NCBI RefSeq assembly: GCF_021155775.2 | Contig: NC_060236.1 | Coordinates: forward strand, 32,946,548 to 33,010,547 | Length of the DNA: 64,000 nt | From: Neodiprion pinetum | Taxonomy: Eukaryota > Arthropoda > Insecta > Hymenoptera > Diprionidae | Direction of reading: 5' to 3' | Shown: positions 37,965-49,600 of the stretch, one piece after another | Numbering within the stretch: position 1 is the first letter of the stretch | Layout: each line of letters begins with the position of its first letter | The notes under the pieces: generated by a model | What the model was told of the DNA's origin: nothing | The model's input: only the letters and a program-made list of their open reading frames with translations | Database searches by the model: none | Translations under genes and position numbers: made by a program

Positions 37965-38979
37965 TTAATTTCATTTTGGAAAACAATTGTCTTCGTAAAG
38001 TACATATGTAGTTATAAACTGTTCTTAGAATGAGTTCAGAGTGGTGGCGGAAGGCTTGGAGTCAAAGTTCCTGACAAACATACCTATAAGGCTAAATGTG
38101 AAATATGATGGGAATGGAATACCGAAATCGGTTTGCGGTTTACCCACGTCAAATACCGCCCTCCTTTACAGTGGCAGTCTCTGACAAAGAGAACAATTTA
38201 TTTGTATCCTGATAGATTCACGTATTTCAAGTGGGTAGGTACAGGCACTTCGATAAACACGAAACCGATCTGCTATCCATAGCTATTACGCTTAACGTCA
38301 ATATACCACAAAGGGAACGTCCCCGGTCAAGAATTGTGTTCTGTGTTCACAATGGTGTCTGTATCTTTGAGCCTGCGTACTCTCGAAACCTCTGGCATTT
38401 ATCACAGTGCCACCAAAATGTACCGAAACCTCAATTCGTCATTGTCAAGGCGAGGCTAAATCGAACGATGTACTTTTTTAAAAAACTTACTCGACGGAAG
38501 CACTGAAGCACTCAAAGTTGAGTGCAGCTCTGTAGCCTGCCTTTTGAAAAAGAGGGCAATAGTAGATGAACTGCAGTTTGCACTGAAATTCGCAAATTAT
38601 TATAGAAAACTCTCACCATATCAATCACGCGCCAACAATGCCACAGTACAGTCAGAATAGAACTGGAGTAGGATCAGTGACACGTTTCGTCGTTCCAAAC
38701 GATCGGCATCCCGTAAAATTTTATCGATACAGTGGACGGATGAACTTTGTCAAAACAGCATAAAATGTTCGGAGTAAAAATTCTTGATAGTATCAGGAAA
38801 AGTTTCGAGATATAGGCCAAGCATTCGCGAATGTCTGACAAAGTACTATAAATATCAAGTACCGAGTAACAATGTAGATTCGCTCCGATTGCGAATGAAA
38901 ACCGAAAATTTATGAATGAAGTGTAATACAGCTGGGTGGGTCGATAGAGCCCCCCTACGTCGTAGTAATCAATACAGGG

Positions 38980-39330
38980 GGTTGGGTAGGCGTCGAGGGT
39001 ACAGGGATGGCAAAGTCCATTCAGTAGAAGCTGTAGGCTTGCTATTGATTACGTGGGTGGAAAAAACAGACTCCCTTCTCCGCAGCACCGCGCCTTCGCC
39101 TCCCTTCCGCCGACCCCAGGCCGTGGTGGAGGTAGCGTCAGGTCAAGTGGTGGGGATCGTGGTGCATCTGAGTGGGGGTGTTCAGGGGAGGAAAAACATC
39201 CCCTCGCCAAGAACTCCAAAAACCAGAGGGAGCCGTTGACGTTGTCGGTATTGGAGGAGCCGGAGGACCCTGCACCCACTCTAGGCCCCACGGGGGCGAA
39301 GTAGCTGGGTCGTCTAGGGCGGAGAGGGTG
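38980..39330. other. GC-rich patch
   Basis: Markedly richer in GC and CpG than its surroundings. It keeps long frames open on both strands (39049-39381 minus, 39053-39304 plus), as expected from composition. No protein family is recognised in either reading. It could be an upstream regulatory or first-exon region, but no transcription signal was identified. Confidence 0.35.
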
Positions 39331-40759
39331 CCACGGCGTTATCTTCGAATCACGACAAAGGTGCCTTGAGCGAGGTTTCATTCAATTTTGGCCAGTCATT
39401 ACATTTCCCCGAACGTTCCGTTTCTTGTGCCACCCACGGATTAGCTCGGCGCTATTAAATATTAATGAGATGTAAGCAAACTCCGGCCAATTCATCCATT
39501 CACGCTCCTTGGGATCGTTTCTTCACCCCGTCTTCTGCTCCCACCCTGCGGTTCTTACCCGCCTTTTGCAGCTCATTTCTTTTGCCGCCAACCATCAGGA
39601 ACTCTTCAATGAACGGCGAACAATGAATATCGGGAAAGCTTGTTACAGACAGAAGACGGACGAGACTGATAACTTGTCGCTAACTGTCCGATGCTTTATA
39701 ATTAGCCTCGAGTACGAAGACCCCTCGTTTCCTTTTTTGCTTAATCAGAAATCATTGTTCCAGCCTCCCATTGTTCTTCTTGATTCGATAGTGCAGTTAG
39801 GTAACTCTTTTAGAACATTCAGGCAGAATCTGAATTCAAGTCCGATGATGAGAAGTGAAACCTATTGTTGAGATTCTCACCCACAACTGCTGGAGCTGGA
39901 CGATGCATAGAGGTTAAAGCACATCTCGCCTCAACCGCCTCAACGAATTAACAAGTCGCTGATTTACTAAACTTTTGATCGGCATGGCGTGTTCGCTTGC
40001 AAGCGTAAGGATAATTTTGTAGCAAATTAATAAATTTCAACATCGGTGCAAGGAAATGCTCGTATCAGATTTTTGCTCCCGGCAATTCTATGAAGTCCAA
40101 GTTCTTGATACGTACAAATATTGTTTCTTTTACCGATAAAACAGTCTCCTGATGTTGTATCGAATGAGACTACAGACGCCATCTATTGGCTGATGCCTGA
40201 AGCGGGCAGGCAGCGTCATCATCTTTTGACTGGAACCAGTGTCTGCCATTTCCGTAATTCATGGTCCTTGTGCCGCTGCTGCTGATAGTGCAAATATGGC
40301 GGCCACACAAAGCATTTGTAACAACAGTGCGTATTAATATCACAGTCAACAAATAACGGGGTTAGAACAGTCAGAGTTTGGAACTGGAATGAAGTGCTGA
40401 CGACAAATCACCTCGGTACAGACTGTTAATAAACGATTAATTTCCCTTAATTATATAACGCGATTCCCCGAATCGAGGATAAAATCGTCGTCGCCCTGCT
40501 AGTGCTGCGTATTATATCTATGTATTCATATATTTCAATAAAAAGTAATTGATGTTCGTTCCTAGTACTGTGCAGTCGTGATTTCGTTTCGCGATTCGGT
40601 CGTTAGGTATGACCTTCGCATCTTTTCGCCCCAGCAATAAACTGGCATTTGGAAATTCGACGAGGCGGTGAAACTGCGGACCGAGTTGAGTTACTCTGCT
40701 TATCGCACGCGAAGTATTTCTCCCGTTTTGTTCGCCCGTCGCTTTCGCGGCCGTCCATC

Positions 40760-43700
40760 ATGACGATTTTGGCGAAAAAGAAACCCAACGGTACGAAGGA
40801 CAGACGCGAGCCTGGCAACGGAGCCGAGGTTGATGTACACGGGGTTCAAGTCGAGCATGGAGCTGGTCCGATCGCCTTGCAGTCCAACAGTTCTTATCAG
40901 GTAATTAGAGAGACAATTTATGGTTAGAAACATCGCATTCGTTCCCAACCACGTTCGAAGGTTGAGAGAGAAGGAATAGAAAAATTTCACGTCCAGCAGT
41001 GGTCACTCATGGTAATCCATTACGTGTGACAATTGGTCTGAAATTAGAAATAAATGCTAATCAGTGTCGAAGGAAATTTTTGCATATAGATTTGACATCT
41101 ACATTATTTGTTAATTGCGGATTGTGTAATTCCTGAAGTATTCATTTTCACAATATTGTAATGATTTGCCAATAAGCGACCTCTGAACAACACTTCTTTT
41201 GTTCCTCACGACATCTATATTTACCATTTGGATGAATGGATAATCTATTATCTATCCTATGTATCTAGAGTTCAGATAATTGTTTTACTGGTAAACTGGT
41301 TTGTACCGATTGATAGATCATCAGCAAACATGCTTGCCTAGGAGAAGGAATCCTCTTTATCGTTGGCTGAAACACTGCGATGAAATCTAAGCTCTGCTTT
41401 CTACAGTCTGTTGCTAACATTTCCTATCTATTTCAACTAACGATACTTGTTAATCTTTAATTTTTCAATTCACTGAATTTCACATTTACGATTTTGCTAA
41501 TCAAAGTTGTTCGTATCACCGATCTCTTATTACAGACTAGTGTTGATCGCCGGGAAGAAAAGCACTTTGAGGAGGCTAGTGGATCAAGCCATGGGAAACG
41601 TCATCGCCAACGTGCGAGTCCTCACAGGTATCTAATTTTCTCACCTTGTTATAAAGATAAACTAGCTCGATTGTTTCTCACCTTCCAAATCATCTTTATA
41701 ATTGCTTGGTCATACTACAACAGCTGCATTGGCAGAACGTCCCGGTCTAAACGTGAAAGAGAACGAGACAGGGGTCGGGAGAGAGAAAGAGAGCGGGAAA
41801 GGCAAGCGACTCCACCAACGGCATCATGCAGTGGGCTGCAAGGTGAGAATTGCTCAATGAACTTGTAATGAAATTGTTCAATTGTGATTTTTTTGTTACA
41901 ACGGTATTATTCATATACCTGAATTTATCATTTGCATACATCCGTAATCCTAGAAATAAAGAAGGAATCACCTTGCCACTAATTATTCTTCAAATTCTAA
42001 CACTCTAATATTTGCCATTTTTTTAGGTACAGATGCTAATGTTATTGGAAACAACCGTATGGCAATAGTAGCTGGTGCTCCGAGCCTTGAGCCAGAATTA
42101 GCAAATGGCTATAACAGTGGGGATGAGTACACAGGTCGCACTGGAAACAATTTGACCATTGCGGAATGGCAAGAGGTTAGTGTTAGCTGCCATTAAAAGA
42201 GTAAAAAATAATTACTTGCTACTTCTATTTACAATGAATTTTCAGCGTGACCGATGGTTTGAAAAACGGATGCGGAAGATGGGGTTCGTGGTTAAAAAAA
42301 TGGGTGAAGACGGAGCATGTCTTTTTAGAGCTGTCGCCGACCAGGTTTACGGTGATCAAGAGATGCACAGTGTCGTACGAAAGCATTGCATGGATTATAT
42401 TGTGAGTGATTCACAATGATTTCGAGCTTTGTCATACAAAGAACTCGATATCAATAATGTTTACTATAGTGAAGGACCATTTTATTTCAGGCTGCCAATC
42501 AGGAATTTTTTTCCCACTTTGTTGCCGAGGATTTCTCTACTTACGTGGACAGAAAACGACAAGAATACGTCCACGGTAATCATATAGAGATGCAGGCAAT
42601 GTCAGAGATGTACAATCGTAGCGTTGAGCTATTTTGCTACGGAACAGGTAAGCGATTCGATGATGTTGACAAAAGGCTATTTGGTAGAAGATATGTCTTC
42701 CATACTATACAAAATCACATGAAAATACTGTTGAATATAATTGACAAAGACGTTTTTCCTTTTGCTTCAATGAAACACAAAAGAACCAATCAACATTTTT
42801 CACGGGGTACACAAAAGCGACAACGAACCGATTCGGTTGTCGTATCAACGCGGCAGTCACTACAACAGCATCGTAAACCCCTATAAAGCAACAATCGGCG
42901 TCGGACTAGGTTTGCCCTCGTACAATCCCGGAGCGGCTGATCGTGCTCTCGTTTCTGATGCGGTTCGACAGAGCGAAGAACTGCATATTGAACAGGTTAG
43001 AAATTCTACGTTCGTTATTTTATTTACCGATCATTATTTCGTGAAAGTATGACTAATCCATCCTTATTTCTCGGTGACACAGACCATGCTTGAAGACAAG
43101 ATAAAAGCCACCGATTGGGAGGCTACCAATGAAGCAATCGAAGAACAAGTCGCGAGAGAGAGTTACTTGCAGTGGTTACGTGACAATGAAATGCGTAAAG
43201 CTGTAAGTATAATGCCGTCAGGTGACCATCATTGCATCTCATTGATTAACGGTGATCTACCTGTACTGAACGTCGAATCAATTTAATCTACTTACCATCA
43301 AGCAACGCAGTAACAAATATTTCACATGCATCTATCCGTTTGTTTCTTTTGTTTATTGTTTTTATACTCGAGTGCTCTCCGCTTACCTGACACAGCTCAC
43401 ACTGTCATCAGTTACTCTCAGCTTAGTAGCTTGACTTTTTGTTTAAGCGGTCAGCTAGCAGCAGCAGCACCAGCACAGTCACCAGTGCCCAGCATAGCCA
43501 CAACCACTTCCACCCTCATGGTGGTCGTGGACAAACGCGTGGGCTAACATCCTCCCCAACAACGACGCAAGCTAATCAGGATTCTGTCCGAAATTCCCCC
43601 AAGGTGAGCTAGTGTGACTAACTTTTAGCAGGAGAGCAAGTCTTTACTAACCCAGAAAACGAGATAATTAGCCATCTTTGCTCTGCAGGAATGAAATATG

Positions 43701-44159
43701 AAAGATTTCTTACAAAACTTTTCCCCTCAGGTTGGTGACTCGATAAGGTACAGCAGCAAGCGTTCTCCGCAGCATCAATCCACCCAGGGACCAGGTATGC
43801 CTCACCTGTCGTCCGATTTTAGCGTCGCACCACCATCTCAAGAACCCGTCCCAGGGAGCAGCAAGGAGTCTCACACATCGCCTGACATATCGCTGTTTAA
43901 TCGTCTCCCTCCTGAAGTTTTTGGTGAGAAAATTCATTGGCTAAATAGAAGTTTATAGAAGTTAAAAGACCGGATGAACAGAGCACGAGACTGTACCGAT
44001 TGATTTTCCACAGGTTTGACCGACTGGGAAGACAGTGATATCCTATCCAAAGTCCTTGCGACTTCGCAGCAAGAATATCTGGACAGCTTAAAGCAGTCGC
44101 GGGTACAGTCGGGTTCGGGAAGTGATGGGAACGTCGTAGCTGACTCGAACAAGAGTTAA
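40760..44159 (+). CDS. OTUD5: OTU domain-containing protein 5 (DUBA) deubiquitinase, complete, 11 exons
   Basis: A cysteine deubiquitinase of the OTU family; vertebrate OTUD5 trims K48/K63 chains and restrains interferon signalling and developmental chromatin regulators. Exons: 40760-40900, 41536-41627, 41736-41842, 42027-42175, 42246-42401, 42491-42647, 42784-42995, 43083-43202, 43448-43603, 43731-43923 and 44014-44159. All are GT-AG and phases fit, giving 1,629 nt (542 aa; human 571). The OTU domain spans about residues 166-300, with the catalytic motif EDGACLFRAVADQVYGD (D185, C188) and the catalytic His in GSHYNS (H293). S144 in NSGDEY matches the activating phosphoserine (S177) of human OTUD5. 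A long helix (TDWEATNEAIEEQVARESY) follows, then a Ser/His/Thr-rich linker and a C-terminal ubiquitin-interacting motif (about 496-518, SQQEYLDSL). Exon 3 encodes an Arg/Glu-rich repeat. Exon 9 starts at 43448 because only that acceptor keeps the frame. Confidence 0.96.
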
Positions 44160-44605
44160 TTTGACTAAAAAAATCGGCTGTTTTTCAAATTGAATATGAA
44201 TGATAATCAGGCACATCAAGAAAGTTGAAGAGAGCGAGGGAGAGAGAGAGAGCGAAAGAAAAAAAGAGTCGCGTTAGTTTCCTGCGTGATGCCAATTACT
44301 ACGACAACCTGTTTTATACACCTCCGGGATAAAAAATATGATTTTACAGGCATTCCGGTTTCGACACGTTGTGCCGTGTGAATGCACTCTCTCGTCACAT
44401 CTTAATTGTTTGCCTTTAGATTATATTATTATAGTATAAAACAAGGCACATAGCCTAAATCACAGGCTGGATAGAACTTCGCTATTTATTTCTTTAAATA
44501 TTCGTAATAGTTTATTTCATCTTTTTTTTCTTTATATAATATAATTATTAGCGAAATGCTTTGAATGAGAGATTTGGTTGCATCATTTGTAACAAAAAAA
44601 ATAAA
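44160..44605 (+). other. OTUD5: OTUD5 3' UTR
   Basis: Sequence after the TAA stop, AT-rich, reaching the first plausible polyadenylation signal AATAAA at 44600-44605. A second AATAAA is at 44755-44760 and could be used instead. A GA-rich run at about 44231-44268 lies within it. Confidence 0.5.
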
Positions 44606-46627
44606 TCACTTGAGAAAAAACATTTTCCAACACTGTAAATTTAACAAAGAATTTTTTGTAAAACTGTTCCGAAATTATTGTTAATTCCCCACGCATGATT
44701 ACCTACTAAAATATTAGACACGCAATTGACGAACTGTACTAGAGCGTATAATTGAATAAATTACACGGACCTACGAGTACACAGTTGTCACGCTTCAATA
44801 TACGCTACATTATAGACACTTTATTTCTACATTAATGTTTCACATACAGCATTGAACAACAATGTGTTTGCACGCTTACACCTTTTCAACGTACGGCGGA
44901 ATTTCGTTGTAGGTACGTCACCCGACAACTTGTCCTTAGGATGGCTCAACTACTACTATTTATTTTACTCCGAGCACAAATATCACCTCGTTTGGTAGAG
45001 AGAATACGGCTGTGTCTCGCGCAGCGACGAGTTCCCTCTCCCACAACAAAGTTCCACTGTACCTACGTATTATTATTATTGGATTACCGATCACTGTAAT
45101 GTGAATCGATCAGTACCTCTTTTTTTCCTTTTGTCGCTCCATATTTTTTTCCCATATACGTGCGAAGTCGAATAACGATAATCGATGAAGGGTAAATAAC
45201 TTTTATAAAGCCGTGTAACTGTGGATACTGAAAAGATTCGACGTGCTTTTTTAACCGCAGATATTGATATTTATTGTGTTTATTTTATTCACGAAGCAAT
45301 GACGATGGCTGCTATTATGATTTATTACATTACATAGTAGCTTGTTTACGTTTATCATACATATCTACAGACTTCTATAGGCGGCGATATTTCCATCTCA
45401 TAACATATTATTTTATTCTTGTAAAACAGCCTAGTTACGTATAATATTATAAATATTTACAACTTAGGTATCGTGGCTTTTAATATGTGCTAATTGTTTC
45501 TACGAGAAGTATTACGATTTACTCGGATTGTTTTTTTTTTTTTTTTTGCTTTGTTTTCTCAAAAGCACATAAGGATAAATAATAACAGTTGCAGCCAAGC
45601 TATGTGTACGTATAGTCTGTATCATATTAATTTACGCCAATTAACGAGCAGTTTGTCTTCTTCGAATTACTATATCGTTATTTAGTTTACAAATATTACA
45701 AAATTCTCGATTAGATTATTTTTACATCTAGTTATACTTAGAACGCGCCACTCTTAGATCGGTTAGCTTGATTTTCTTTGTATTATTTGTTCACCCAATC
45801 AACTTGGTGTTTTTAAATCAGTTTAAATCACTGTTCTTTCGCCGCTTGCTTATCCATCTTTTATTGAACTGGTTTTTCTTATCATTTTTTGAACTCAAAC
45901 AGAGTTTAATAGTCTAAAGGAGTACGAAAAAATGCAGAATGCGGCCAACTGGCGAAATGAGCTCCTGTGTTCTACTAAACGCTGCTCTGGTTTGGCGAAA
46001 TTTAAGTTCGCGTAAACTTTCCGGAGCTGGCATGATAGGGAGACGTTGAAATTTCCTCTTATCGGGCAGCTAAACAATCCTGATCTGCAAAGAAAACTTC
46101 GAGGCTGCCCATAGATCACGGCGCCATATTTGATACCCGATCGAATTTGTGTTCCATCAATCAGACATGCCGTTCTCTACGCTATGGAATAAACTGCGTG
46201 ATATACATAATACGTATATGCATAATAACAACATCTCTACGGATATACACGTACATACATAACGCTTGCAGAGTAATGAATATATACTATAATGTAGTAT
46301 GACTTATTTACTGGTTGATCGTATCGAAAAAGGCACAGCCACCGTAACCTTTAGGTACGAAAGTGACCACTGGCTGGGCGACGTAGCGCCTATAATAATA
46401 AAAACAGTGGCCCAGGAGACGCACACTGGAGGTAAAGCTGCGACCTAATGAGAGTTTTGTCCGATTCGGCAATTGCTGCCTCTGCTTGAAGTCGCCCCGA
46501 GTAATAATAACGAGGCTGCTCTGTAAATGGCGGCTCGTCTGTCATCGACCTTGCAGGAAATTCACCGCCTGCTCATTTCTCCGTACTTGTCTCTGTACCA
46601 CGTTACGTACGCTTATAGATAGTCGTT
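44606..46627. other. Convergent intergenic region between OTUD5 and PDZRN
   Basis: About 2 kb of AT-rich DNA between two genes whose 3' ends face each other. It should hold the 3' UTR of the PDZRN gene (minus strand). No coding frame is credible; ORFs at 45494-45685 and 45895-46119 lack any resemblance. Poly(T) runs occur at about 45531-45547. Confidence 0.5.
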
Positions 46628-49600
46628 TTAAACTGTAGTAACGGAGAGAAGACCCATCAATTTGCCACCCGTACCTGGACCAGAACCACCGCCAACCCGG
46701 TTCCCGTGTACCAGCATCTCTTGCACCGTCGTAAAGTCGTCTATCGTAGTTTTTTTCCGTGCCATTTTTTTCTGGCTTAATTCAACGATATTGAGCGGTT
46801 TTTTCATTATCTTATCGTCGTTGTAGTCGCCTATCGTTAACTCGTTCGACTGTAACTGTGGAGGAATTTGTTGTTGCTGTTGTTGCTGTTGCTGTTGCTG
46901 CTGTTGTTGCTGCTGGAGCTGCACTTCTTGATGACGCTGTTTTCTCTCTCTGGCCCGTTCGAGTTGCCTCTTGCGTTCCTCTTTAGTCCAGTACCTTCCA
47001 ACCTGTGTATAAGACAAAAAATTGGCGAATGCAATATAACGTTTTTTTCCCCTTTTATCCATCTATGCTACTTATTCAGGATTGGTACTTCGTACAGTTT
47101 CAGTGAAGCAAAAATTTGCAGTTTGACGGGGACATGATACCGCGAGAAACAATAAACATAACCAAGCACCTGATGATTAATGAGGGGAACTAAAGCGAAG
47201 GTGTAAAAACGAGAAAACAAATGCGAATATTAATGTCGACGGCACGACAGCGGCAACGGCGGAAAGGGGATCCGTTTAATTCGAGCTTCTTTTGTACGCA
47301 AAGATTAGGGTTGCCAGATGATGTCCGGTTTAACCCGTGAATTATTATGGTTATCATTCTTTTTTTACCTTATGAGAAGCACGGTGCTGAGTTTAATTAA
47401 TTATCGCGGCAACATGACGAGTGAGAATATTCATCAAAAGGTTCTTTCATTTTTTTGCCCTCTAAACAACATGCGGTTTGGGATCAAAAAGTCGAATACC
47501 CCAAGGTAATCGGATTTTGTGATTAATCTGACCGCATTATTTTTATCCATAACTCCGAAACGATTGTTTTGTATTTCAATTTCACCCGCAGATCAGAGTT
47601 TACAAAATGAATATTGCCAAAGCCCCGAATATTAACCTTATAGTCAATCCTACGTCATACCTTCATCTCCGACATGGTGTCATCTTCCGTTGTGTGCCCA
47701 GCGCGTTCCTCCGATATCTTGATGGCCCTGTTCCTCAGTATCCTGTTCCTAACGGGTCTCCTGGCGATGTACCTGGTGCCGTCAGGTCGCCTCTTAACCT
47801 TCCATTCCATTTGCACCTCGCACTTATCCTCAGGCGGGACCCACGTCGATGTGCAGACCTGTTGGCTGCCGACGAATTGATACCGCGTGAGATTTGGAGC
47901 CTGAAAGTTTCCGTGGGACTTCGACTTCCTTGCGCCGCCTTCGCGGATCTGACAATGACCCGGGGATGTCTGACGGGTCATGAGAGCCTGTTTAAACAGC
48001 TCCTGCTGGAGCAGTATCGTCTGCTGAAGGTTAGCCGCGTTGGTGTACATCGTGTCCGCTGGAAGAGTGCTGGCATTGGTAACGTCTGATCTGTGCTCCC
48101 TCTGTGACTGGTGGCTGCTCTTCCTCGAAGAAGGCTGAGTCTTCGGCTGTTTTCCCGCATGCTGCGAGGTTGAGAGTGGGCAGGAACATCCTGTGACCGG
48201 TGTCACCGTTGGATTCGTAGCTGCGTTGATCATCGGGCTGGTCTTCGACTGTTGCAGACCCTTCTGTTGCGGTGGACACAGGATCAGGGTGCTTTTATGG
48301 TGATCCTTTTCTCCCTGATGTAGTTCCAAGGTCAGAGGATTACTGTGGCAAGATTCTCCGGTGTTGTAAGCACTCGAGCTCTCCTTTTCCTCACCGGAAC
48401 TGTTACTCTTCGATGACGAGTTCCACGGCTTTGTCTGGCCCGCCGTTTGCGAGCGGTTATTCATGACCACGCTCTGCTGGGTCTGGACCCAGTGATGGTG
48501 CTCGTAAGGTGACGAGTATATGGGTTCGCTGTCTGACTCTGGTATCGTCTCGTAGATGTGCTCCGTATCGCTCCAAACGTGGCTCGTGTAAGCCTCCATC
48601 AGTCTGATGGGGGGAACTGGAGGTCCAGGCTGCTGAGCCCTCAGATTGAGCACTTCCATTTTTTTCGAACAATCTTTAAGCGCGTCTTGCACCCACTGTT
48701 TCCTCTCGTCCGATTGCGAGTTGTTCATCTGCAGCTGTTGGGCTGTGTGAGACGGAACTGGTGGCGGTGGTAGAGCGGCTTTTCCGGAGGTCAGAGTCTT
48801 CGTCTCGCCGTCTTTCGTCAGGTCCTCGGACTCCTGTTGTTGCCTGATAAGCTGCTCTATCATGCTGTTTTGGTATGCCGGATTGTTGTCCGGCGAACTG
48901 GAGGGTGACTCCTGCGGAAAAAGGTGTTCGATTAATTGTCAGAGGGCTTGTTTCCTTCGGGAAATAGATGACAGCATTAATAAGGGTAAAGTGACTTACG
49001 TGCTGGTACAAACGTTGCTCATCGTATTCGTCATCCTGAAACGAAAAAGTTAATATGGTCTGATTAAAAATTGGACATGACCATGACGCTGATGAATTGA
49101 AGCATACGAGTTGATTTTTTACCTGGTAGAAACAGCGGCTGACCAACAGAGTCACGGCGTTCTTAGTTTCGGCGAATAGACACTCGGTTTGTTCCTTGTT
49201 TGCGACGTCTCGCCCATTCACCTGAAATATAGAGAGTGTTTGATGAGCGATAACGTCACGGAGAGAGTTTGGAACTTTGGGGATGAGGCCTCCGGCTCGG
49301 GTGAATGGCGCACATCACAACATCCCAAAACGGGTAGGGAATGAGAAGGGCTAGAGAGTTAGACAGAGAGAGAGAGAGAGAGAGAGAGAGCGGCAGAGGG
49401 TGGCAGACGCGACAAATCCTTCTTCCATAGTCATCGGGGTCTCTCTCACGCCAAGCCCAACCGTGCAAACCACTTTGTTCGTAATTATAATCTCCCTAAC
49501 AAGATTACGCGAGACGGGGATTTGAGCCAGAGCCAGGGAGCACAGTGTGCTGGTCGGTCCTTTGCCGCTTCCCTTGCAGCTTCATTTGCTGAATCGCAAG

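Larger units (their letters stand above)
35331..40759. other. Intergenic interval with unassembled coding-like stretches
   Basis: Between the candidate 5' exon of the secreted-protein gene and the OTUD5 start. It contains a GC-rich patch (about 38980-39330) with open frames on both strands and no recognised product. It also contains several short stretches that look coding (36234-36656 minus, 36712-37237 plus, 37638-37964 minus), described separately. The segment just before 40760 should hold the OTUD5 promoter and 5' UTR; an ATGGCGGCC (YY1-like) motif is at about 40297. Confidence 0.4.

Noticed and set aside
39049..39381. Overlapping 80-110 codon frames on both strands in a GC-rich patch
   Set aside because: GC-rich composition keeps stops rare. 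Neither reading shows a family motif or splice context.
47607..48773. Plus-strand open frames across the large PDZRN exon
   Set aside because: They are antisense shadows of the 1,251-nt coding exon, whose minus-strand frame has clear PDZRN signatures.
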